Shown one piece after another: positions 17,305-27,067 of a stretch of DNA of 64,000 bases (position 1 is its first letter; every line of letters begins with the position of its first letter). The notes under the pieces are model-generated. The model did not search any database. It was not told the DNA's origin and worked only from the letters and a program-made list of their open reading frames with translations. The stretch comes from Flavobacteriaceae bacterium. Its GTDB lineage: Bacteria > Bacteroidota > Bacteroidia > Flavobacteriales > Flavobacteriaceae. The stretch is taken from positions 62,001 to 126,000 of the forward strand of contig JABXHN010000013.1 in assembly GCA_013373635.1 (NCBI GenBank). Reading direction: 5' to 3'. The position numbers were made by a program, and so were the translations under genes.

Positions 17305-18204
17305 TTAAGGTAGTAAAAAATCTTTGATTTCCAATAAATTAGATGCAATTGTCATTTGTTTGGAAGGTCTTTCATCAACTGAATCTAATACCGAACCCCA
17401 TGCATAAAAATGATTCGAAGATGAATTCAAGAGCGTGTCGTGCACCTTTTGAAGGTACTCATTGATCGAATTCGCCTCAGGCGCTACCGTAAAAGAACTC
17501 ACAAAATTGATTTTCGACGAAAGGTTTAACAGTTTTTCTAAATCCTCCAAAGGTACAGAAGCCCCTAAATACAGTACCTTTTTAGATTGTTGCAGCAAAA
17601 GGTAATAGATGTAGTAAATACCTAAATCGTGTAATTCTCCATCTGGCAAGAATAGAATATAGGTTTCATCTGATGGATTTACTGTTAAATGCAGTCCTTC
17701 TATCTCTAAAAGCAATTGTTCTTTGATTAATACGGCGATAAAATGTTCATGGGAAGGCGTTATCACACCCGATTGCCATAAAAGACCGATACGCATTAGT
17801 AGCGGCATATAACATTCTTCAAATCGCTGTTCAAAGCCTTTGTGTTTTTTGAGCTCAGCATTGATGTATTTAAAACGATCTCGATCAAATGCAAACATTG
17901 CTACGAGCAACTCCTGAATGTAATAATCGCTTCTCAGGTGTTGATCGATTAAACCAGCAATGGCTTGTTTAAAGTCAAGATCGCTGAGTTGAGCAATTTT
18001 AGAGATCTTAAATCCATTGGAATTCAATAAAGATACATTGAGTATCTTTTTTAAACTCTCTAGTGAATAGGTACGAATATTCGTCTTGGTTCGCTCAGGG
18101 CTCAATAATCCGTAACGCTTCTCCCATATTCGAATGGTATGAGCTTTAATTCCTGAAAGGTTTTCTAAATCAGAAATACTAAAATTATTCTTGATGAGTT
18201 GCAT
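17305..18204 (-). CDS. MerR-family regulator with B12-binding domain (CarH/LitR type)
   Basis: A 299-residue protein. Residues 8-75 form a MerR winged helix (FSISDLENLSGIKAHTIRIWEKRYGLLSPERT). Residues ~85-165 form the four-helix cap with W143-x9-E153-H154, which in CarH packs against the 5'-deoxyadenosyl group. Residues ~180-295 form the Rossmann B12 domain with E190-L-H192-D-L-G195, containing the lower-axial histidine. In Thermus CarH the residue after the tryptophan is His132, the ligand formed after light; here it is Gln144. Likely a light- or B12-responsive repressor of the crt operon immediately downstream. Confidence 0.88.
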   Translation of the reverse strand: MQLIKNNFSISDLENLSGIKAHTIRIWEKRYGLLSPERTKTNIRTYSLESLKKILNVSLLNSNGFKISKIAQLSDLDFKQAIAGLIDQHLRSDYYIQELLVAMFAFDRDRFKYINAELKKHKGFEQRFEECYMPLLMRIGLLWQSGVITPSHEHFIAVLIKEQLLLEIEGLHLTVNPSDETYILFLPDGELHDLGIYYIYYLLLQQSKKVLYLGASVPLEDLEKLLNLSSKINFVSSFTVAPEANSINEYLQKVHDTLLNSSSNHFYAWGSVLDSVDERPSKQMTIASNLLEIKDFLLP

Positions 18205-18225
18205 TTTTGTAGATGTAATTAATCA

Positions 18226-18262
18226 CAAAGCTAAACAATCTATTCGAATAGGACTACTTTTG
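18226..18262. promoter_or_regulatory. Divergent -7 boxes flanking a palindrome
   Basis: TAGCTTTG on the minus strand (18226-18233) faces the regulator gene, and TACTTTTG on the plus strand (18255-18262) faces the oxidase-like gene. Between them lies the perfect 12-base palindrome CTATTCGAATAG (18240-18251). Neither -7 box has a clear -33 partner. The symmetric layout suggests one protein could control both directions, perhaps by autoregulation. Confidence 0.4.
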
Positions 18263-18293
18263 GTATTTTGTATCTTTAAATAAATTTTAGTTC

Positions 18294-18932
18294 ATGAAAT
18301 TCAATAAAATCATCAGAGGAAACAATCGTCAAGAAAACACAAAAGAAGATCTCTACCGCGTATTAGACGCTGGCTTTTTATGCCATATTTCATTTGTGTA
18401 TCAAGGAAAAGCACACAGTATACCTACAGCATACGGACGAGAGGGAGACATCATATACATTCATGGTTCTACCAAAAATCATATGCTCAATCAATTACTC
18501 AACAATGATGAAGTATGTATCAATGTAACCCATTTAGACGGTGTTGTTTTAGCTCAAACACTTTTTAATACTTCAGCCAACTATCGCTCCGCTGTAGTAT
18601 ACGGAAAAGCAGAGCTCGTATCTCATGAAAATGAAGAATTTCTGCATGGTCTCAAAGTCATCACCGATCACATCATAAATGGTAGATGGGATGAAGTATT
18701 TCTGGGAACTCCATCACAACTCAAAGCTACGATGCTTCTTAAAATTCCTATCCGTTCTGCTTCTGTCAAAATAAGAGGTGGAGGGCCTCAGGGAGATGAA
18801 AACGACTATAGCGATACCTGGTCGGGACACATCCCTATGAAGCTTGTCGCTCAAAAACCAATTGAAGATTTAAAATTCAATCAACAGCACATACAACCTA
18901 GAAGCGTCAAAAAGTTTGTAAAAAACTATTAG
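18294..18932 (+). CDS. Pyridoxamine 5'-phosphate oxidase-family flavoprotein (NimA-like)
   Basis: A 212-residue split-barrel protein of the FMN-binding PNPOx-like group (Pyridox_ox_2). Typical features are LYRVLDAGFLCHISFVYQGKAHSIPTAYGREGDIIYIHGSTKNHML near the N-terminus, SAVVYGKAELVSHENEE, and PIRSASVKIRGGGPQGDENDYS near the C-terminus. The true substrate is unknown; relatives bind FMN, F420 or haem. It is divergent from the CarH-like regulator, and the 90-base shared spacer has promoter boxes on both strands. It ends three bases before the convergent tolC-like gene. Confidence 0.85.
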   Translation: MKFNKIIRGNNRQENTKEDLYRVLDAGFLCHISFVYQGKAHSIPTAYGREGDIIYIHGSTKNHMLNQLLNNDEVCINVTHLDGVVLAQTLFNTSANYRSAVVYGKAELVSHENEEFLHGLKVITDHIINGRWDEVFLGTPSQLKATMLLKIPIRSASVKIRGGGPQGDENDYSDTWSGHIPMKLVAQKPIEDLKFNQQHIQPRSVKKFVKNY

Positions 18933-18935
18933 ATT

Positions 18936-20279
18936 CTAAAAATCCACATTTAACAAATCTCCTGAAAGTTGTAGCAATTGAAGCTCCGCAAGTTTCACCT
19001 GATATTTGGCGGTCGTCCACTGATTTTGAGCGTTTCTCAAATTGAGTTGTGCTTGTCGATACTCTACTGCAGTAATGGTTCCTAATTCATACTGCGCTTG
19101 GGTTCGATCAAAATTATAGGCACTGGTTTTCACCTGCTGTTTCTGAATCTCATAGATACGCATACTGGTTTTGTAATTCTGTTTTGCATTTTCAAAATCA
19201 CGTTCAAAAGTTCTTCGAACTTGTGCACGTTCCAATTGACTGTTGGCTAGATTCATTTTGGCGTTTTTTGATCGTGTTAGGGTTCTTCCTCCATCGAACA
19301 AATTCCAACTTAAATTAGCAGCGACTGCTGTGGCATAACTGCTATTGTCTGTTCCAGGAAAAAAAGCAGAGTCAGCACTTTGATTGAGATTCCACCCATA
19401 GGAACCCACGAGTCCTAGACTTGGCAAATATCCTGATCGCGCCACTTTCAAATCGTATTCATTAAGCTTTTCATTACGCTCTGCTTTCAGCCATTCCACA
19501 TTATTCAACAAGGCACTATCTGAATTGATGAATGCTACATCAGATAGGAATTGAACCTCTGTATCGACTACATACGATTGATCCATTGATTGATTTAACA
19601 ACAAATTCAAATCGCGCATCACGTTACTCTTTTGCAACTGAATTTGCAATAAGTCAATGGAATCATTGTTAACATCTACTTCTGCATTTAAGACCGCAAG
19701 TTTATTTGATTGTCCGTAAGAGAAGGCTAAATCAGCTCGTTGTTTTCGGTTTTTTGAAATCTCAAGTGCCTTCTTGTAAATCTGCTCCGATTCACTGAGT
19801 TGAGCCACGCGATAATACACACTAAAAAGCTGCAATATGGTTTGCTCAATAGTTGTTCGCAATTGCAATTCACTAAGTGCATATTGCTCTTTAAGTCCTT
19901 TATAAGTATACATTCTACCTAAACCGTCAAATAGAGTATAGTTCAAGTTGACACCGGCATTATAACGTTGTGATTCTGCATCAGCTATGATTAGATTGGG
20001 TCTCGGACTTCCATCTTCAAGATATTGACCTGGAAATGCGATTGTTGAATTAGCTCCGTTGTAATTCGCTCCTGCATTTGATGAAAGGATTGGCAAGTAT
20101 CCTGAGTTAAAAATACTTTTATTGTTATTGGCAATCTCAAGATTATTCTTTGACATTAAGATTCCGAAATTTTGTTCAAGAGCCAGTGCAATTGCTTGTT
20201 GTTTTCCGAGTACCTCTTGCCCAAAAACTACTGAACTTAGCAGTCCTATATATGTGAATAGATGGATACGTAACTTCAT
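18936..20279 (-). CDS. TolC-family outer membrane efflux protein
   Basis: A 447-residue protein with a signal peptide (LFTYIGLLSSVVFGQ). Two homologous halves of long helices and short strands follow, typical of OEP/TolC: QQAIALALEQNFGILMSKNNLEIANNN, FDGLGRMY, then NLSWNLFDGGRTLTRSKNAKMNLA and QYELGTITAVEYRQAQLNLRNAQ. It forms the outer-membrane channel of the tripartite pump encoded with the two upstream genes, 10 bases behind the RND gene. Confidence 0.92.
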   Translation of the reverse strand: MKLRIHLFTYIGLLSSVVFGQEVLGKQQAIALALEQNFGILMSKNNLEIANNNKSIFNSGYLPILSSNAGANYNGANSTIAFPGQYLEDGSPRPNLIIADAESQRYNAGVNLNYTLFDGLGRMYTYKGLKEQYALSELQLRTTIEQTILQLFSVYYRVAQLSESEQIYKKALEISKNRKQRADLAFSYGQSNKLAVLNAEVDVNNDSIDLLQIQLQKSNVMRDLNLLLNQSMDQSYVVDTEVQFLSDVAFINSDSALLNNVEWLKAERNEKLNEYDLKVARSGYLPSLGLVGSYGWNLNQSADSAFFPGTDNSSYATAVAANLSWNLFDGGRTLTRSKNAKMNLANSQLERAQVRRTFERDFENAKQNYKTSMRIYEIQKQQVKTSAYNFDRTQAQYELGTITAVEYRQAQLNLRNAQNQWTTAKYQVKLAELQLLQLSGDLLNVDF

Positions 20280-20289
20280 ACTTAAATTC

Positions 20290-23200
20290 TTAATGTTTTG
20301 TTTCTTCTTCTATCCAGTGTTGCTCATCTTCCTCTCTCAAAGCACGTTCAACGGATTCTTTGGAGGGAAATTCCCCTTTGATCAGCCATTTCAAATACAC
20401 TTTAATGGTATTGTTTACAGAAATATAAATCGGTAAAATCAACAGAGTTAAAAGCGTGGCAAAACCAATTCCATACGCCACCGATATCGCCATTGGTTTC
20501 AAAAACTGAGCCTGTCGACTCTTTTCAAATAAAAGTGGTGCCAAACCAGCAATCGTTGTTGCAGAGGTTAAAAATATCGCCCTAAAACGAGACTTTCCTG
20601 CATCGAGTATGGCTTCTTTAAATTGCATTCCTCGCTTTAAATTTCCATTGAATTTACCAACAAGCACCAATCCATCATTAACCATAATTCCAATGAGGGC
20701 GATGATTCCCAATAGGGAGGAGAAATTGATAGGAAATCCGTGAATCCAATGACCCCAGGCAACAGCCACTAAACTCAAAGGCACAAGAAGGAATAACAAC
20801 AAAGGTTGCGAATAACTTCTAAAAGTAAAAGCGATCGTTAAATACATTAAAAGCAGGATGGGTATTCCAACAACATTCAGTGAATCTGTGAGTTTATTAG
20901 CCTCTCTGTTTTGACCCTCATATGAAGGAGTGACTGAGGGATACTTTGTTTGAATGCTGGGTATGATCGCTGTTTTTAATTCATTCATAACATCGGTAGC
21001 AGCGGTTTTTTTTGGATCCACAATGTCGGCACTTACTTGTATTTCTCTTCGTCCATCCAAGTGATTAATGGACACATCCCCTCTTACAATAGAATAGTTC
21101 GCAACTTCTCTCAAGGGGACTCTACTTCCATCAGTTAAAGTAAGTCGCATATCCTCTAGTTGTGTGATTGATGACCGATCTTCCTTGTTGTAACGCACCC
21201 AAACCCGAATTTCGTCCTGTCCTCGTTGAAATCGTTGTGCTTGAACACCAAAGAATCCTGAACGGACTTGATTCATTACCGATCTCAAATTCAAACCAAG
21301 CGCATAAGCGTTTTCCTTGAGTTCAAATCGAATCTCTTTGATTCCGGCTGGATCATTATCGGCAACATCTTTGAGCTCTCCATTTTCCAACAATACTTTT
21401 TTTAATTCATTTTTCGCTGCTTTAAGCTCCTCTATATTATTACTAAGAAGAGATACAGAGACAGGACTTCCGCCAAAGTTTCCTCCAGAACCATAAATTA
21501 AACTCTCAACTCCAATGACTGGACCTACGAGTTCTGAAAGACGCTTGGTAACAACATTTGATTGAATAGCGTCGGGGCGACGCTCTCCAGGAAGTAAATT
21601 GATTTGTAAACTCGCACGTTGAGAACCTGGTCCAATTCTTTTAATAACATTTTGAAATAACTTCTCATCTGAATTCTTCAGGTATTCCTCTGTGAGTTCT
21701 CGCTCTACAATCAATGATTTTTCTTCTATAAAACTAATAATCGAATCCGTAAGTTTTTCATTCGTACCATTAGGCATGTTAAGCGTAATAGTCACGCGAT
21801 CACTAGCCAACATCGGAAAAAAAGAAGTTCTAATAATTCCTCCTCCTATGGAACCTAGTGTCAAAATCAAAGCGGCAACAAACAAAGAAAAAGTAAGTAA
21901 TTGATGTTGTAAACTAAATTCTAAAGCAGGAGCATACAATCGATCCCTCATAAAAAACATCATCTTCTCTCCTAGCTTATTAAAGGCTCTGAGCTTTGCA
22001 AATACTTTTGCAGAAGCAGTTTTTGGATGTTGATCTAAAGCGTGTAGTGCTTTCGAATGCGCTAAATGAGCAGGCAATATCAATAGTGCCTCTACCAGAG
22101 AAATCACTAAAGTCAAGATTACAATAACGGAAACTTCACTAAAAAATTCTCCAATGCGACTATCTAAAAATAAAAAGATCGAAAACGCTAATACTGTTGT
22201 CAATATTGCAGAAACAATTGGAGGAATCACTTCAAGCGTTCCTTCAATAGCCGCCTTTACTGGATTCGAACCACGTTCGTAATGTTGATAAATGTTTTCA
22301 GCAATAACTATTCCGTCATCCACAAGAATACCGATCACAATGATCATTCCAAAAAGAGACAAAACATTAATCGTAACACCCACCAAGGGCGCGAATATAA
22401 ACATCCCCAAAAAAGCTACGGGCAATCCAAAGGCTACCCAAAACGCCAATCGTGTGTTTAAGAAAAGTGATAAAAACAACAAAACCAATAACATTCCTTG
22501 AAAAGCATTGGTCATGAGTAATTCTGTTCGCTGATTCAGGATTTCAGATTGATCACTTAAAACATGGAGTTGAACATTGGAGTTCTTATGGTTGAATTCT
22601 TCAATATAAGCCTTAATTTTATCTGCCGTTGAAATTAAATCCTCTGAGTTGGTAGAATTGATATCAATCACAATGGAAAGGTCTCCATTGTAATAGGTTG
22701 CATTGGGAGTTTCTGAAAAACGATCCCGGATCGTTGCAATATCTTCCAATTTCACAATGGTTCCATCAGGCTTCGAGGCAACAACAATTTGCGCAAGTTC
22801 ATCTGCATAATAACCCTTGTTATTGGCGCGAATCAAAAAATCTTCAGCCTCTGTTTTTAATCGTCCTCCTGTTACAATTAGATTTGTAGCTGCGACAGCG
22901 TTCGCAACAGCACTAAAACTCAAACCGTAAGCTATGAGTTGTGATTCTTTAACGGCAATCTCAATTTCTTCATCAGGATAACCACTTACAGCTATTTGTG
23001 AAATACCCTCCATGGCACGAATGTCGTTCTCGATTTGCCTTCCAATTTTTTTGAGACTCAATAAAGGCACATTCGTTCCACTTAATGCAAAACTAATCGT
23101 CGGTCGAATGATTTCTTGCTTTGAGACCACTAAAGGCTCCATTCCAATTGGATATCCAGGTACACGATCGACAGCATTCTTTACTTCTAGTAACATAAAA

Positions 23201-23508
23201 TCGATGTCTCGACCCTTCTCAATTTCAACTGTTACCGATCCCGCATTTTCACTTGAAACAGAAGTTACCCGATCAACTCCTTGTAACCCTTTGAGATTGT
23301 CTTCTATTTTAAGAACGATTCCCTCCTCAATTTCAACGGGAGAAGCTCCTGGATAGGTAATCGAAACCGTAATAATTTTTGATTCGGTTAACGGAAAAAA
23401 AGAAGATTTTAATGACTTTGCTCCAAACAGACCAAAGAGGAAAAAAGCAACCACAATCAAATTGACCGCTACGTGATATTTTATGAAGTAATCTAATAGT
23501 TTTTTCAT
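20290..23508 (-). CDS. RND-family efflux transporter permease
   Basis: A 1072-residue inner-membrane pump of the AcrB/MexF superfamily, usual length. TM1 is at the N-terminus (VNLIVVAFFLFGLFGAKSL), followed by the porter domain (ITYPGASPVEIEEGIVLKIEDNLKGLQGVDRV). The TM4 region has FGMIIVIGILVDDGIVIAENIYQHYERG, with aspartates expected for proton relay. A second set of TM segments follows at the C-terminus (SLLGIIALIGIMVNDGLVLVGKFN). Substrate unknown; it looks more like the hydrophobe/multidrug branch than the metal branch (no methionine-rich motif seen). Confidence 0.93.
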   Translation of the reverse strand: MKKLLDYFIKYHVAVNLIVVAFFLFGLFGAKSLKSSFFPLTESKIITVSITYPGASPVEIEEGIVLKIEDNLKGLQGVDRVTSVSSENAGSVTVEIEKGRDIDFMLLEVKNAVDRVPGYPIGMEPLVVSKQEIIRPTISFALSGTNVPLLSLKKIGRQIENDIRAMEGISQIAVSGYPDEEIEIAVKESQLIAYGLSFSAVANAVAATNLIVTGGRLKTEAEDFLIRANNKGYYADELAQIVVASKPDGTIVKLEDIATIRDRFSETPNATYYNGDLSIVIDINSTNSEDLISTADKIKAYIEEFNHKNSNVQLHVLSDQSEILNQRTELLMTNAFQGMLLVLLFLSLFLNTRLAFWVAFGLPVAFLGMFIFAPLVGVTINVLSLFGMIIVIGILVDDGIVIAENIYQHYERGSNPVKAAIEGTLEVIPPIVSAILTTVLAFSIFLFLDSRIGEFFSEVSVIVILTLVISLVEALLILPAHLAHSKALHALDQHPKTASAKVFAKLRAFNKLGEKMMFFMRDRLYAPALEFSLQHQLLTFSLFVAALILTLGSIGGGIIRTSFFPMLASDRVTITLNMPNGTNEKLTDSIISFIEEKSLIVERELTEEYLKNSDEKLFQNVIKRIGPGSQRASLQINLLPGERRPDAIQSNVVTKRLSELVGPVIGVESLIYGSGGNFGGSPVSVSLLSNNIEELKAAKNELKKVLLENGELKDVADNDPAGIKEIRFELKENAYALGLNLRSVMNQVRSGFFGVQAQRFQRGQDEIRVWVRYNKEDRSSITQLEDMRLTLTDGSRVPLREVANYSIVRGDVSINHLDGRREIQVSADIVDPKKTAATDVMNELKTAIIPSIQTKYPSVTPSYEGQNREANKLTDSLNVVGIPILLLMYLTIAFTFRSYSQPLLLFLLVPLSLVAVAWGHWIHGFPINFSSLLGIIALIGIMVNDGLVLVGKFNGNLKRGMQFKEAILDAGKSRFRAIFLTSATTIAGLAPLLFEKSRQAQFLKPMAISVAYGIGFATLLTLLILPIYISVNNTIKVYLKWLIKGEFPSKESVERALREEDEQHWIEEETKH

Positions 23509-23518
23509 CTTGATTGTC

Positions 23519-24655
23519 TTAGTTCATAGGAGTTGATTTTACTTCCATTCCTTCATATGCACCAAGAACTGGGATCGCAAGGAGCTTGACTCCATCTTCG
23601 ATTCCACGGACAATAGCATGGGTCTCTGTATAATAAAGCACTTCGACTTGTTTTAATTTTAGGATTTCATCTTCAACTATAAATAATTGCTGATTTTCGT
23701 TGAGTAATCCGCGCTTAACTGAAAATGCTTGGTCAATTGCAATCCCATCGAGTTGCGCGTTTAAATAAACCCCCTCTCTTAGAGAATCATCCTCAACAAG
23801 TATAAAAACTTGTACCGATTGGGTCTGAGCATCTACAGCTGCATTAATTCGATTGATCGTTCCAGAATACTGTTGATTGCCATCGAGAGAATGCAGTACA
23901 ACCTTCGAACCCTCCGAAATAAAATCTACGTAGGTTTTAGGAAGTTGAACCGATAGCTCATATAAACCTGTTTTAATAAATACTCCCATTTGTTGACCCG
24001 GGCGTATTAACGAACCTTCGGTCATTTGAGCGTCTATTAACACCCCTGTAAAGGGTGCTCTAAACCGGTAGTATGCTAAATTTTGCTCCATATTTTGGAG
24101 ATTGTAATAACTTGAAAGCACTCCTTTACCTGAAATAAATAATTTTAACTTATCGGACATTTGCGGAAACTCAGGCACAGGTTGTTCGACTGAAAATTGA
24201 GATAAAAAAGAGGACCACTGATCAAATTCGCTTGAAAAATCAAGTTGTAAATCGGGTAAAATTGAGGTTAGTAAACTCAAAAAATTAGCTCTCGCAGCGC
24301 GAACACTTGCTCTGTAATCAGCATCGTCAATTTGATAGACCAGCGTTCCTTGTTGATAGGTTTGCCCTGCTTTAAACAACGGATCGATTTGTTGAAGAAC
24401 TCCTTGAACTCTAGAAGTCAAAGTCACCCGTTGGTAAGCAACAAGCACTCCATTAGCAGGAACTGTAGTTTTAATGGTTTGATTCACAACTTCTTGAGTA
24501 TAAACCTCCTTGATGGAATTTTTTGATCTTGAACCATAGACAGGCTTACTATCAATAATCACACCCGAGAGCATGACCGAAACTACGACAATCACAATTC
24601 CAAGAATTGCTAGAATTATTTTTCTAAGCTGGTTCATTCGAGATGAGGTATCCAT
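23519..24655 (-). CDS. RND efflux adaptor (membrane fusion protein)
   Basis: A 378-residue periplasmic adaptor anchored by one N-terminal TM helix (IILAILGIVIVVVSVMLSGVII). The lipoyl half-motifs are VPANGVLVAYQRVTLTSRVQGVLQQI and FRAPFTGVLIDAQMTEGSLIRPGQQMG, with a beta-barrel section after them. The coiled-coil hairpin is short. First gene of the adaptor-pump-channel operon, 10 bases before the RND gene. No TetR- or AraC-type regulator adjoins it. Confidence 0.9.
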   Translation of the reverse strand: MDTSSRMNQLRKIILAILGIVIVVVSVMLSGVIIDSKPVYGSRSKNSIKEVYTQEVVNQTIKTTVPANGVLVAYQRVTLTSRVQGVLQQIDPLFKAGQTYQQGTLVYQIDDADYRASVRAARANFLSLLTSILPDLQLDFSSEFDQWSSFLSQFSVEQPVPEFPQMSDKLKLFISGKGVLSSYYNLQNMEQNLAYYRFRAPFTGVLIDAQMTEGSLIRPGQQMGVFIKTGLYELSVQLPKTYVDFISEGSKVVLHSLDGNQQYSGTINRINAAVDAQTQSVQVFILVEDDSLREGVYLNAQLDGIAIDQAFSVKRGLLNENQQLFIVEDEILKLKQVEVLYYTETHAIVRGIEDGVKLLAIPVLGAYEGMEVKSTPMN

Positions 24656-24712
24656 AACTAAAAGTTGTTTTAATAAATAATTTAGATGTTCAAAAAAGGA
24701 AAAGGTTTAATA

Positions 24713-26614
24713 TCAATCCAGTTGACTGGACACTTTTTCCCATTCACTCATTAAGGATTCCAATTCCTTCTTATTATTTTGATAGCTGTCAAAAAACTTA
24801 GGATTAGCAGCAGTAGCATCGTAGTTCATCAATAACTCGTGATCTTGATCTGCTATTTTCTTTTCCAAGTCTCCTATTCTTGATTCGATCTTAGAGAGTC
24901 TATTGTTGAGAGATTTAAGTTCTTTTTGTCTCTGGTAGTCTTGCTTATCCGTTTTTTTCTTTTCCTCCTTCGGTTTTTCTTTTTGCTCAATAGCTCTAAA
25001 ATCAGCAACCTGTCGCTCGGTTAGATAATAATCGATATCACCGAGGTATTCTTTAATTGATCCATCTTTGAATTCATAAACTTTATTGGTGAGTCCTTGC
25101 AAGAAATCTCTATCGTGAGACACTAGGATCAAAGTCCCCTCAAAATTGCTTAGCGCTTGTTTTAAGACGTTCTTAGAGGCAATATCCAAGTGGTTGGTCG
25201 GCTCATCCATCACAAGCACATTAAAAGGTTCTAAGAGCATTTTTGCTAGAGCTAATCGATTTCGTTCTCCTCCTGATAGTACTTTGACAAACTTATCGAC
25301 CTCATCTCCTTGAAACAAAAATGAACCGAGGATATCTCTGACCTTAGCTCTATTGGTTTCATTGGCAGCATCAATCATGGTGTCCAAGACGGTTTTATTG
25401 GGATTTAAATACTCTGCTTGGTTTTGAGCAAAGTACCCTATTTGAACATTGTGGCCGAGTTTGATGTTCCCGCTACTCGCCTTGAGCTCGCCGACGATCA
25501 TCTTTGCCAAGGTTGTCTTTCCCTGTCCGTTTTGTCCTACAAATGCAGTCTTAGAATCGCGTTCTAAAAGCAAATTAATATCCTCTAGAACCGAGTGATC
25601 TCCATAAGATTTCGACAATCCATGCAACTCTAATATAACCTTACCTGGAACTATTGACACCGGAAAACGAACATTCATCACAGAACCGTCTTCCACATCG
25701 ACCTCAATACGATCCATCTTGTCTAGTTTTTTGATAAGCGATTGAGCCATGGAAGCTTTAGAAGCTTTAGCTCTGAACTTTTCGATGAGCTTTTCAGTTT
25801 GTTCGATCTGTTTTTGTTGATTCTTTTGAGCGTTGAGCTGGTGTTCGATAATCTCTGAACGAAGTGCTAAGAACTCAGAATAGGGTTTGGGGTAATCGTA
25901 AATTCTACCCAGAACAATTTCAATAGAGCGATTGGTCACATGATCTAAAAACATTTTATCGTGAGAGACAATCACCACTGCTCCAGGATAAGTGTTTAAA
26001 AAAGATTCCAACCAGATGATGGATTCAATATCCAAATGGTTGGTAGGCTCATCGAGCAATAAGACATCGTTGGATTGCAAAAGGAGTTTAGCGAGTTCAA
26101 TACGCATCCGCCATCCTCCCGAAAAAGTTTCGGTTAACTTGCCAAAATCAGAAGGTTTAAACCCTAATCCTTGAAGAATTTTTTCGGTCTGACCTTGATA
26201 ATTATATCCCCCTAAAAGTTCGTAATGATGGGTAACATCACTGAGCTTATCAATCAGATCGTGATACGATTGGGATTCGTAATCCGTACGCTCAGCTAAT
26301 TGGTGATTAATCCCTTCAATTTCTTTTTCTAAGGCCTTGATTTCAACAAAAGCCAATTCAGCTTCTTCGACTACAGTACGACCCATTTCAAAGTCGATAT
26401 CCTGTCTCAAAAAACCAATACGACACTCTTTCTCTTTGGCAATCGTTCCCCCATCGGATTCCAAATCTCCAGCCAGCAGTTTTAAAAGGGTCGATTTACC
26501 TGCGCCATTTTTTCCAATCAGTCCCACGCGATCTCCTCCTTTTAAACGAAAGGAAATTTCCTTAAAAAGTAATTCTCCAGAAAAGGAAACCGATAAGTTG
26601 TGTATATTGAGCAT
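24713..26614 (-). CDS. ABC-F family ATPase
   Basis: A 633-residue soluble protein with two ABC domains and no membrane segments. Walker A motifs are GKNGAGKST (~residue 37) and GQNGQGKTT (~residue 362). Signatures are FSGGWRMR and LSGGERNR, each followed by LLLDEPTNHLD or LVMDEPTNHLD. The linker between domains is the helical P-site tRNA interaction region. A C-terminal coiled coil (KELKSLNNRLSKIESRIGDLEKKIADQ) resembles Uup/YfmR. Such proteins rescue or tune ribosomes; an antibiotic-resistance role is possible but not indicated. Divergent from the DUF983 gene. Confidence 0.9.
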   Translation of the reverse strand: MLNIHNLSVSFSGELLFKEISFRLKGGDRVGLIGKNGAGKSTLLKLLAGDLESDGGTIAKEKECRIGFLRQDIDFEMGRTVVEEAELAFVEIKALEKEIEGINHQLAERTDYESQSYHDLIDKLSDVTHHYELLGGYNYQGQTEKILQGLGFKPSDFGKLTETFSGGWRMRIELAKLLLQSNDVLLLDEPTNHLDIESIIWLESFLNTYPGAVVIVSHDKMFLDHVTNRSIEIVLGRIYDYPKPYSEFLALRSEIIEHQLNAQKNQQKQIEQTEKLIEKFRAKASKASMAQSLIKKLDKMDRIEVDVEDGSVMNVRFPVSIVPGKVILELHGLSKSYGDHSVLEDINLLLERDSKTAFVGQNGQGKTTLAKMIVGELKASSGNIKLGHNVQIGYFAQNQAEYLNPNKTVLDTMIDAANETNRAKVRDILGSFLFQGDEVDKFVKVLSGGERNRLALAKMLLEPFNVLVMDEPTNHLDIASKNVLKQALSNFEGTLILVSHDRDFLQGLTNKVYEFKDGSIKEYLGDIDYYLTERQVADFRAIEQKEKPKEEKKKTDKQDYQRQKELKSLNNRLSKIESRIGDLEKKIADQDHELLMNYDATAANPKFFDSYQNNKKELESLMSEWEKVSSQLD

Positions 26615-26677
26615 CTAAGTAATATTAGTTACATTCCGTCTAGGGGAAAAATGTATTTTTGTAAAAACTTTTTGCAA

Positions 26678-27067
26678 ATGTTAAAAAAAGGAAGCAAACT
26701 CTATAGTATTTTTAAAGGAAGTTGTCCTAAATGTCAAGAGGAAAGTATGTACAAGGAATCCAACCCCTATAAAATAGGGAAGATATTTGACATGAATGAG
26801 AAATGTTCTCACTGTGGTTTAACCTATAAAATTGAACCTTCCTTTTTCTATGGAGCGATGTATGTGAGTTATGGCGTTGGAATTGCTTTTTCTGTAGCTG
26901 CTTTTATTATCAGTAAAGTATTCTTAGGAAGTAGTTTGATTCAGTCCTTTATAGCTATTGTATTAACGCTTATCGTTTTTTATCCTATCATTCTTAGAGG
27001 CTCTAGAAATATATGGATCAATATCTTTATCAAATACGATCCCAATAAAGCTAAAAAGATTCAGTAG
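26678..27067 (+). CDS. DUF983 membrane protein with zinc knuckles
   Basis: A 129-residue protein from ATG 26678 (MLKKGSKLYSIFKGSCPKC). The longer frame overlaps the divergent ABC-F gene and the promoter, so it is rejected. CPKC and CSHC (C-x2-C pairs about 37 residues apart) form a zinc ribbon typical of DUF983. Two TM helices follow (VSYGVGIAFSVAAFIISKVF and SFIAIVLTLIVFYPIILRG). A TATTTTTG box lies at 26654-26661. The protein is conserved in the phylum and its function is unknown. Confidence 0.82.
   Translation: MLKKGSKLYSIFKGSCPKCQEESMYKESNPYKIGKIFDMNEKCSHCGLTYKIEPSFFYGAMYVSYGVGIAFSVAAFIISKVFLGSSLIQSFIAIVLTLIVFYPIILRGSRNIWINIFIKYDPNKAKKIQ

Noticed and set aside
13711-18204. Proteorhodopsin or blh (carotene cleavage) genes near the carotenoid operon
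   Set aside because: No seven-helix opsin frame with a retinal lysine and no Blh-like frame was seen in the window.
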